From positions 496,001-560,000 of the forward strand of contig CAUJLY010000005.1 of the NCBI GenBank assembly GCA_963281155.1: 64,000 bases of DNA. The letters are read 5' to 3'. The notes under the pieces are model-generated. The model made no database searches, was not told the origin of the DNA, and worked only from the letters and a program-made list of their open reading frames with translations. The stretch's first letter is position 1. The number at the start of each line of letters is the position of its first letter. The DNA is from Rhabditophanes sp. KR3021 (lineage: Eukaryota; Nematoda; Chromadorea; Rhabditida; Alloionematidae). Position numbers and translations under genes: made by a program. Positions 54,101 through 64,000 of the stretch are shown piece by piece.

Positions 54101-57100
54101 TCTAAATCAGTGTCGGTTTGTCTTTTTTTTCAAAAAACAATCAGCAAATAAATGATACGTATCTCCTTTGAGACAGTTTGGAAGGGTGAAACAAGTATCA
54201 TCTGATCTTTTTGTGTTACTTTTATTATTTTTGGGTTTGAAGAAGATATATCTTTGAATATATTATTTTCTTGATCTCAAGCTTGGGGCATACGACTAAC
54301 TTTAATCAAAAAAAATAACATTATAACGGTACGGTACTTTTGTTTGTTTGTTCTCACAAGTAACTAGCCAAAAAGTATTAGTATATGAGTAGTATATAAG
54401 TTCCTTTATAAAAAACCGCATCGTTATGTTTCCGATATCAAAAAAAGGTACTACAACATTTTGTTATTGGAACAAGAGTGTATATGATGAAAAAATTAAT
54501 ATTTAATTCCTATTTGTTACTACTTCCTCATAATTAGTCTGTCGCCCACAAACACTTCTACTACAAAACACGACGACCTAATAAGGTCCCAACCAACTAA
54601 ACTTAATAAAAATAATATTTTATTTTTTAACCATCACAACAAAATAACAAAAAAATTATATAGAATTATTTAGTCTGGTTGGGGAGAAAAAAAGTTTGAA
54701 GTCTCGCTTTTTTTGATAACAAGTCTATGTCTACTAAAAATATACTACCCTTGGTTAATTATATGCCGGAGATAACAAAAAAAATATCAAAATTTGTTTT
54801 GTTTATTCACGTTTTTGTGTGTGTGTGTGAATGTAGGATTTCGATGGTGTTTTTTTTAATTCAAGCTTATTATTATTAGGGAATGTTTGATGGAAACACA
54901 TAGTATGGAGATGTCGTCATTTTCCTGCGCATATACATACACAAAATTGTATTTAGTCTTTTTTATGACACAAAAACAAAACAAAAAAGCGAATGTAGAT
55001 ATGTTTAGGATGGATGTTTTTGATAAAAAATAACATTTAAGTGTCTGTGAGGGGCAACTTCCGCACTCTCACAGATCAAACTCACAAAAGAACAAAGTTT
55101 GAGGATGGAGACACGAGGTGAAGGGTTTAAGGAGAACGGAGAAGTCTTATTTTTCTGAAATATTTATATTTGAGTTTTTGGTGAGGTTGTCTACTACTAG
55201 AAATAACAAAAAAACACATCTTCTACTATATCCTCCTTAAATATTAAGTTACAAAGTGAATGTATGCATGGTATCTTCAAAAAACAAATTAATTGTGCCA
55301 AAAGGCAGACAGGAGATAGGAGAAACGTCAGGGTTTGCCTTACAAAGTGTGATTGTTTTGAAACAACAACATTCTTCTAGTCTATCTAGTACTAGTACAT
55401 ATGTAGTAAGTATAACAACTACCCCACCCACAATCAAAACATTATTTACCAAAAAGTATGAGGAACTTAAGACAACGCATATACTAAGTTTGAAACTTGA
55501 CGTGTCTGTAACAAATAAAACTGATTATAAATATTATTCATATTTTGGTTTACGTGAAACCATTAATGCCAACGCACACCTTTGAAATTCTACCCAGACA
55601 ATACAATCTCAATAAGCTACAAAATAATAACATAGAATGATATTTAATTATATTGTACAAAGATAAATATGTAGGGGAATAACATAATTAACAGGTACAG
55701 ACAACAAAAAGGTATTGACAATGTCAAAACGAGGCACCAGGTAAAAATGATGCCACAATCTGTGTTGGGATGTCACGTTTATGGAGAGAGGTGAAAGTAG
55801 GCTAAGTTGGCACGTACCAATACAAATGTGATAGTGATGGCATTTAAAAAGTTTATCACACACACCATATTACTCCAAGGGCTCCTTTGTTTCCAGAAAG
55901 GCAATATATTTGTTACCTTTTCAAAATAATAGTCACACTAACATATATACATGTAAATTTTGATAAAAAATAAAATATTAACAAAAAAAGGTAGTTGCAC
56001 TTGTCAAGAGGAAAAAAGTTATATTTTAATGTAAACTTTTCATCTAGTTATTTAAAAAGGTATGTATGTGACTGTAAGGTATTTTTGTGATTATTCACAC
56101 CACTCAACAACTAATAGTAACCAGAAAAAAAGTGTTCCTCCAATTAAAGAGGACATATTTAAGGGACAAAAGGTTGTTTTGGTGGTAATTAAAGCTTGAT
56201 ATATCAAATAATGCCCGTATGTGTTTGAGGTGCTTCAGGATAAGACATAGAAAAGTTGTTTATGTGTTAAAGTATTCTCTAGAGGTTAACATAAATGCTA
56301 TGGAAAGGAGATAGTAGATATGATGTGTGTATATGATATATCTTTTGATACATATCAAAATATGTGTATATTTTAATTAAAAGGAGACACATACTCTTGT
56401 CCAGATGGTTAATTAGTGAGGGGACCTTTTTTGGTGCCAACAAACGACACACAAAAGATGTAGCAATTTTTTGAAGCTGCCATCATAAACACATCATGAG
56501 ATGTGTGTGTATGGATAACACTTTTTTGATCTTAGTCTTCTTAAGCGTACAGAACAACTTAATTGTTCGCCTATTTACATCAAACAAAAGAAAGATTAGT
56601 ATTCCAAATTTGCCCCTACTATTGCCCCCTCTAAGAACAAATATAAAAGTGATATAAAAAATGACAATTAAAGTTGCGGACAAATTTTTCTTGTTTTGAA
56701 AGTCAAAAAAATGACATCGCATCAAAAAAAGTCTGCATAGTAACGTTTATTGTTGTGAATCAAAAAAATTGTCAAAAAAGTATAAGGCTGGAGAGAGTGC
56801 AAGTATGTATGTGGATGTTTTGTTGTTCATAAAAAAATAAATAGTAGAGCATAAAAAAAAGAGACAGAGGAGTAGCCGTGTTCAGTTGGAACTAGCCGGC
56901 GCCTGCTTGTCAGAGATATCATAGGGAAGAAGAACCTATTGTGGGTGAGAAAGCTTCAGCAGCAGTCGTTTTTTAGGGTGATTGGGGTTGTGTGTAAGTA
57001 AAGTGTTTGTGAGTGTGCAGTTGGAATTTTTAGTTTTTTAGTTAGTGCCTATCCAAATAATATCACAACTTGGGAGAGAAAGGAGTCGCGTCCTGAAGCT

Positions 57101-60100
57101 TTGGTGCAAAGAAAGGGAACAAGTTGAGGCATATACTGAGGATGATTTTTGTGTTTGTTGAAGGAACAGGTGAAGGGGACCCAACTTTTAATTACTATTT
57201 GAAGAGGATATGAGGTAGCAATCAATGCACACACACAAATTACATATGACACAATAATTTTAATTTGTTATCCACCAAAAAATATATTTATCAACTATAA
57301 TTGTTTTATTTATGAAAAGTAGATATTTTGCACATCATCCCTTCAAGCAACAAATCAAGTAGATGGTTTTATTTGTAAATCATGCCATAATAAATGTGTC
57401 TTTTAAAAATACATACTTATCCCATCCTTTTATCATTTGTGTGAAAGCATGTATGAATTAATCAAACTCTTTCTTCTCATTTTAATGAAGCATACAAAAA
57501 ATATATCGTAAACTTCCAGACACATAACAAGTTCATTTGCTGTCTACAAGGATATATTTATCATCATAATAAAAACAGTCAAAAAAAGACGAAATGTGTG
57601 TTGTGGTTGTGGGTTGGATTTAAAAAAGGAGATCTCAATTTTATTTTGTGTGGTCTGTGTCACCTAAAAACAAACACAAAAAAGCTTTAATGTAAATATG
57701 AAGAAAGGTTATTTTGTTAACTAAAAAATATAACTTTTATATTTTTTTGCACCCAATTATCGGTGGTAAGGAGTTATTTTGTGTGTTAGATATGATGATG
57801 GTGTGGTATGTATTTTTTAATGCTGGTTCAAAAAGTCGGGGACCGCCGGGTGCAAAACAAATTTTTTATTTCATATTTTTTGTCTTCAACTACTGATGCA
57901 TCACATAACACACACCATACACTCTTCAACAATTGTTCCTTTTTGACGAAGATTGGACGAACAATCAACTAGACACATCATGTGTATATTACATCTACTT
58001 TTTTGATGTGCCTTCGGTAATAAACAATACAACAAAAAAAGGCTGTTAATGTTGGGTGGTGGGGAAGGAGAATATATATTTGAAGAAAAAGAAAGATTAA
58101 GAGGGGAGGAAAAAAGTGTAAAAAATAGGATTGATATGTGCATACAACATTTCCTAGTACCTACTAAGTAGTAGTTGTTTTGCACTGAAAGCCCCGCTTA
58201 CAAAAAATGAGCTAAAGTCTAAAAAATTCAACAAATAAGTAGTAATATTTGGGGAGGCTTAATATGAGTGTATATATTTGTGCAGTTATTTTTTGTGTCG
58301 TCGTCCTCTCTTCGTCAACTAAATATAAAAAAGTAGTGTCTGGAGGAAAAAGGAAAGAAGAAGGTTGTTTTGATGATGATGGCTGAATATTATTTATACA
58401 TATATAAAAAACACATCTACACAGGCGAAGTGAAGAACAACCATATAGTAAATGTTTTTTAGGAACAACATATTATTTGATAAAAACGGGGCTTGCATCA
58501 AAAAATAAATAATATGCATTGGTGAGGCTTTATGAATATCAAAAAAGTAAACTCAGGGGATTTCAAGAGAAGAAAGGAGAATAAAATGTGGAGGGTAGAC
58601 CAAAACGGGGGTAACTAAACTGATAATAAACTAATAACAGTGTCATTTTTTTATAATCAACCTCTACAACCACCTTTCTTCTTATCTTTTTTTTGTAATT
58701 TTTATACTTAATGATATTGTATTTTTTGACATTAGCTTTAAGTAAATAGGAAGGTATATTAGGGTGTAAACACAGGATCGTATATTTAAGAGAGATATAT
58801 AAAGTGATTCGCTTATTAATTTGTTATGATTGAATCCACAAAACAAAAAAGAACACTTATTTGGTATGCTTTTTTAGTTTAGGAAAGGAAGTATATTTTT
58901 TGGGGAAAGTGATAAAGTTTAAGCGACAGGAGATAAGCTGACGAACAAACACTGATCTACATTGTAAAGATCCAAAAATGTTTTTAAAAGCAAGAGGTAC
59001 GTTAACAAAGATGGATGCCCTTTTTGGCTGTTTGGATATACAAAAGAGAATTTGTTAGTATTTGAGGAGATAATATTGTGGTACAACATAAAAGGGTAGT
59101 ATTTTGAGGAGCGATATGGCTAAAAATGAAGTTGTCGTCGTAGATGGTGGAATGAAGACAAACAGTGGTAATCACTTTTCTGCTCGTAATTTTTGACACA
59201 ACTCAATTGATTTTGTGTAACAAGGAGACAAAGGATATTATATGCGTTACAAAATAAGGATCCTTCTTTGTTGTAAAGGCAAATGGCAGTTATGAAATAA
59301 ATCTAGATAAGCGATCACTTTTAAAAGCGCATCAGTATGTTCTGCATGTACAGACAAAACGGAAGTCTCTACACTTTCAAAACAACAAAACAAATTTGAT
59401 AAATCCAAAAATACTAATTTCTTACGTAACCATATGATTATTAGGATTCAAGGTGCATGTGTATTAAAACTCATTTCCCCTCTCAAGTATAAAAATATGT
59501 GGCAAACGTTGGTAAAGGTATTATTATTTGTATGAAGATGCACTTTTATTAAGTATAGTAGATAAATGAGTATGTACGTGCCTTTACTAATAACGTGTCA
59601 AATTAAACGAACAAAACACTTAAATGGGTACTGTATATATTTATCAAATTTTAATATATTATAAATATCCATCCATATACACTTCTACTTAATGGTATAC
59701 ATTTACTTTCCCTGCCCAGTCACCCCCCTTTTTTGATAAAGTATTATTGTTTTGAGGGACAAAATTGTATTTTGAATTGGTCTCAGCTAAGAAATATAAA
59801 ATTCAACCACAAATTGTAAAGACTTTTGTTGAAGAATTTGTGGTGTTTTGGTGGTGGTAGTAGTTTTTGAGGAGATGGTTAAAAATGCAAAACAATTTAA
59901 TTCATTTTTTGTTTCCTAATGAAATATTAGGAGAAGAAGATAGTATAAGAATAGTAAATGCCTGTGTCTCCTGGGCCTGATTCTACCAGTCATCAATTCC
60001 TCGTAAACATTTCCTCACGTATGGATGGTTATTAAAAATGCAAGGTATCCTTCACTTCAAGTATATTTTATCAAAACAAAAAGCAAAAAATAACTAAATA

Positions 60101-61763
60101 ATATGAGAATTTAAAAAATTAGGAGTTGAAAACAGATTTAGTTTCTCACAAACCAATTGCCACCATTGAATTGGCAAAAATAACAATTATATAAATATAC
60201 GGATTGAAGAAGATAACAAGAATAATTGTTATATATGCACATGATTTGACGGTAAAAGAAATTTAATTTACATACTTGCCACGAAATTAAGTACATAACA
60301 AAAAGAAGGGGAAGAATTGGACATTAGTTAATTTGTGGCTTTGTCCAATTGTCTCATTATAAATATCACTATACATAGATAAATCGTATAAATATTTAGG
60401 TGTTGTACTTTAGGCGCTAATTAGTGTGAATATTCTAATAAAAACAAAGCAAAAAAGAAAAAAATGTCATTTAATAACAAAAACACATTCATCTATAACA
60501 TACATATCATCACCCTTAATTGAATTTGGTGCAAAGTCAAAACTATATTTGATGGGAAAAGAAAGGGTCAAACAAACAAGGCAACTGAACGGTTCCAGAT
60601 ATTATTTCCCAAATTAAACAATTTTATACATATGAGATGCGTTATATTATAGGTGTATGTATAAGCTACTCAAAAAATTGGAATCGACGTGTTGTGTGTG
60701 TAAGTAACTATATAATCAAAAAAACCTTAGTTGTATTTTATTCCAGGGTAAATTTATAATCAAAGGGTACTTGTATTTATGTGTGTGTGTTTGATTAGAA
60801 CAAAACAAAAAGTTTTTGGTGTTGCATGCAACTTTTACCAGTGAATTAAGTTAATCATAAAGTGTGGGATGTGTTGCAATTGCAGAGGATGGCAAAGAGA
60901 GATCCAAGTGTAAATTAGTTATTGCCACAACAAATATATTTTCTGCCTTTTTTGCTTGCTTAGAAAATGGGAAGATCACCTATGTTAGATATCAATTGGG
61001 TGTGGAATGCCCCGACTCTTTTGGGAATACTTGATTTGGCTATGCATACCAAAAAAAAGAAAAAGATGCACTTTAAGATGGGGTTTATGGATGTGGTGAA
61101 CATCTAAACAAAAAGACACGTAAAAATGAAAAATGATCTACTTTTATATTTTTATTAAAAGATACAACTTACATCTGTGCTGAGTTTTCCAATCATTTCT
61201 AGCACTAGTTTATTGTTGACTTTGTTGGTTACTGAAGATGTAGAACTGTCAACAGAACTTGGACTGCTGTCTTCGCTGTGTAAGGCAATTTCGCTACTAC
61301 AGACATCTTCTTCACCTAATTCTTGCCAAGAAGATGGTGAATTGTTTTCTGAATTATCCACCACTGCTTCTTCCATCTTTCTTTTTGGAGATGACTTGTT
61401 GGATGGTACTTTTTTAAAGTTAGTCTTGGATATTTCACGGACGGAGCATAAATTACGGGGCTCCTTATTTTTCTTTAAATTGGATATTTTGTTCATATAT
61501 TGGAGGATTATGTCGTCTCTTAGTTGAGAAGGCGCTATTGATTTCATTATTTCCACAACAGCTGCAAACGAGGGATCACCGTCAGAAGTTAAAACGGCAG
61601 CTTGTAGTTTTTCCTTAAAAGTATTAGCAATATCCTGTGTAGGCAAAAGATCCACCGGTTCTTCCACCACTGAACTCAACTTGTCTTCATTGGTACGTTT
61701 GGGTGTTGCAGCAACGGCCAGCAGCAAGCTAACATCTTCCTTCTTAATTTTATCTGACTCCAT
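51110..61763 (-). CDS. daf-12: DAF-12 nuclear hormone receptor
   Basis: Five exons: 61763-61173, 53211-52966, 52925-52765, 52718-51330 and 51284-51110; introns of 7961, 40, 46 and 45 bp, all GT-AG and in phase, give 853 residues. DAF-12 is the nematode steroid (dafachronic acid) receptor that controls dauer entry, developmental timing and lifespan. Residues 1-197 are low-complexity, Ser/Lys-rich. NTPDDPVIHSP (about 200) matches C. elegans DAF-12. The DNA-binding domain begins at CRVCGDHATGYN (268-279) and continues with the P-box CESCKAFFRRNAL, FKCPYSDDCEINSVSRRF, CQKCRLKRC and KKEWILNEEQLRRRKNS. A long Met/Asn/Ser-rich hinge follows. The ligand-binding domain (about 610-853) has NVMDITMRRLVKMAK, FALLKGGMIEMITIRGVT and the C-terminal LPKEFF. 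Frame intact. nhr-8 is the nearest alternative, but the extension and LBD favour daf-12. Confidence 0.96.
53212..61172 (-). other. 7961-bp first intron of daf-12
   Basis: Donor ACAGAT/GTAAGTTG at 61172 and acceptor TTAATTTCAG/CACC at 53212. The sequence is AT-rich with many short T/A runs and a few GT repeats (about 54815). I see no transposon ends, inverted repeats or gene on either strand; the short open frames look random. The acceptor is 6 bp before an in-frame ATG (53205), so a promoter or trans-spliced start inside this intron could give a 655-residue-type short form lacking exon 1. The long, repeat-free intron is a good candidate for regulatory elements. Confidence 0.7.
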
Positions 61764-64000
61764 GATTTGAGGTTATATAGTATGTGCAAGATAGTAATAA
61801 TTTCTGTTACTATCTCGGAGGTAATTTGTTGTAGGTAATAGTAGAAAATATTTATTATTATTCAACAGAATAATGAATGAATATTTGAGGTAAGGTGTAT
61901 TATGTATTTGGTGATGTAGATTCAAAGTCAGTTACATTTGCGAGATAGCTTTCTGGAAAGGTGGTTTTAATTTATTAGATGCCTTAAATAACATTGATGA
62001 CGATAAATTGATAAAGCGCATCACAAAAGTACCATGATGGCCTAATACAAAAGAGAAACGTTTTGAAGTTGTAAACACTGTGGCTACAATACAAACTTAA
62101 CCGATTATAACAAACCTTAACACATTATGACAAGCCTAATACTTTCTTGTAAACCTTAACACATACATTTTGTTTAGTAATGACCGGTTAGTTATCTCTT
62201 CGAATTAGGGTGGAGTAAATACGATCAAACTTCCCAGAAACATCTTCTCCATCCAAATTATGATAAGTTAAGTTTGTCAAGGATGCCATACATCAAAAAT
62301 ATATGTTAATAAAATTAAAAAAATATGTATGCATAATTTGAATGTTAAAAAAAGGTTGACATTGATCAAGGTTAAAGAAAAATAGATTCTTTTACCTAAA
62401 GGACATTGGTGTAAATTAAACGCTCTTTTGATGAGAGGACGGTGTGGTAAGGACGTTCTTTACCCCCGAGAACAGACAGAGACACTTTTTGGGTGAATTT
62501 GACGGGGATAAGGGGAAGGGAGTGAGTTTGATGAAGCAATGACCTAAATCAGTGAAAAAGTACGATGGCATTGACAGGGTACAAATTAAGATGGTGAAAG
62601 GGTATATATGAATTAAGAGGATGGCGAAAGGGTAAACAAAATAAATTTGGTAGGAACAACAAAAAAAGTTTATGATTTGAAGCAATTAGGGAAGATGATT
62701 GAATAGGTGGTTCCGTGGCGGAATGAATTCTAACATTCGCTTTTCTTAATGTTACGCAACAATTAGAGATGCGTCTTAACAAACACTCTCCTTCTTAATA
62801 AGCCAACAATGGTCATCAAGAAATGTAGGAAAGAGAGAGTTTTTTGGTTGGTATTTGTGATTCATTAAATATTGTATTAATTATTGTGGTGTTGAATATA
62901 TTGAAATGAATACTAGATGTCTATTAAAAACGCATAGCTATAAAGTGTTGTGTCCACTTTGAAAGAAGCTAAAAAGTGCGTGTATGTGGATGTTTTTTCT
63001 AACTATCAAATTCAGTTTCGAAAGTGCAATCTACTACTATCCATAAAAGATACGCATCTAGTAAAAGGGTCCACTTTGAGTATATGCGTCACCCAAGAAC
63101 GGGGCTTGTTGTATACCAGATAAGAGACACACAAACCGAGGAACGTGTACTAAAGGCATTATCTAGCGGTAATATTTACTAGTGCAAAAAAGGTTCTCTC
63201 TGAACAACAACACAAACATAAACCAAAATACATACAAAATTCGGTAGTTAAATGTTATTGGACGAGGATAATATGTAAAAAATGTAATATTTAACAAAGC
63301 TATTTTTGAAGTCCGTACCAGTGTGTGGTTGAGTAGTAAAGATGCATGAATTTGTAAAAAGAAGTTGCTCTTATCATCGTCAAAACAATGGTAATTTTAA
63401 TATTGGAACTAATAAAAAGTGTGTGTCTCTTCTGACAAAGGGTCATAATTTGGAATATTGAAGGTAATGCAATAAAAAAGAAGACAATTCATAAATATTT
63501 AAAATTTGATTGGACGATGAGGTGTTAAGTTTGTTTTAAAAGAGAAACGTAGTACTATTGTACGAATGGGTGTAAGAATGTTCGTTTCCAGTGAAGTGGT
63601 AGCTTCTAACTCTTTTTTGTAAAGATCAGTTAACTAAAAAGTAGTAAACTAAACTGAAATAGTAAACTAAAATAGTTAAATATAGAATGAAGGGGGTTTT
63701 AAGGCTCTTCTTTTTACCAAATAAAATGAATCTACGACATGGTGACATTTTTTATACCACCATTATGATTTAAGATATGTGAATTAGCCTAAAACAGGTT
63801 TGAACAGAAATATCAGAATCAGATACATATCCTGAACCATACTGAAGTGTCAAAAGATCCCTGTATGCACAACGAACTGAAAACGTCCTAACCAACGACA
63901 ACAAATCCTTATGACAATAAAATTTTGTTATTCACCCAAAATACAAAGATAGTGCCAACAACAAACTAGTTTTTTGCATTTATCAAAAAATAAATACACT
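61764..64000. other. upstream region of daf-12
   Basis: 2.2 kb 5' of the daf-12 start codon, AT-rich, with a short stretch of AACAAACCTTAACACATT-type near-repeats (about 62095-62165). No reading frame is supported; two overlapping minus-strand frames at 62416-62782 have no recognisable features. It probably holds the distal daf-12 promoter. Confidence 0.4.

Noticed and set aside
55256..55585. 109-codon plus-strand frame inside the daf-12 intron
   Set aside because: Low-complexity composition, no recognisable motif, no splice or start context; expected by chance in 8 kb of AT-rich DNA.
62416..62782. Two overlapping hydrophobic minus-strand frames upstream of daf-12
   Set aside because: Neither has a family signature; overlapping frames in AT-rich DNA suggest chance.
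1..64000. tRNA, rRNA or small nuclear RNA genes
   Set aside because: I noticed no convincing cloverleaf or conserved rRNA sequence, but reading by eye is weak here; a covariance-model scan would be needed to exclude them.

Overview
The window looks like nuclear DNA of a nematode. The strongest evidence is a multi-exon daf-12 orthologue (nematode-type DNA-binding domain with the N-terminal extension STPDDPVIHSP-like, here NTPDDPVIHSP), a partial nematode-type seven-transmembrane chemoreceptor, EB-module and Thr-rich extracellular proteins, and genes with very short spliceosomal introns (38-56 bp, GTAAG...TTTCAG/TTTTAG). The DNA is AT-rich. I cannot place it to species or clade.

Layout. 0-4.8 kb: 3' end of a Cys-rich gene, an intronless ornithine decarboxylase gene, and a chemoreceptor fragment. 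4.9-44 kb: a transposon-dominated block. It holds at least six related DNA transposons (called A-F here) with long terminal inverted repeats, termini starting CAC and 4-bp target-site duplications. Their transposases carry D...D...E with C(2)C and H(4)H signatures, which fits the CMC (CACTA/Mirage/Chapaev) superfamily. They are nested: element D (with GACT duplications) sits in the end of a B-type element and itself carries a DD37D mariner, a 154-bp repeat and element E. Also here are a Ty3/gypsy- or Maverick-like integrase fused to a mariner tail, a Ulp1-like protease, a Tc1 element, a FLYWCH/MULE transposase with four in-frame stops, an RNase H, a GIY-YIG protein and a NUMOD/HNH double endonuclease gene that contains a spliceosomal intron. 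Several orphan and decayed genes lie between them.

44-64 kb: a quiet, conserved block on the minus strand: DET1 (44.7-46.5 kb), an axonemal-dynein light chain DNALI1/p28 orthologue (49.2-50.0 kb) and daf-12 (51.1-61.8 kb). The daf-12 gene has an 8-kb first intron in which I see no transposon remnants.

Most interesting for follow-up: the intron-bearing double HNH gene next to a truncated transposon end; the nested family of CMC-like transposons, including a small derivative that keeps only the coiled-coil exon; and the GIY-YIG protein. The conserved host genes (odc-1, DET1, DNALI1, daf-12) are unrelated in function and appear only to be neighbours.
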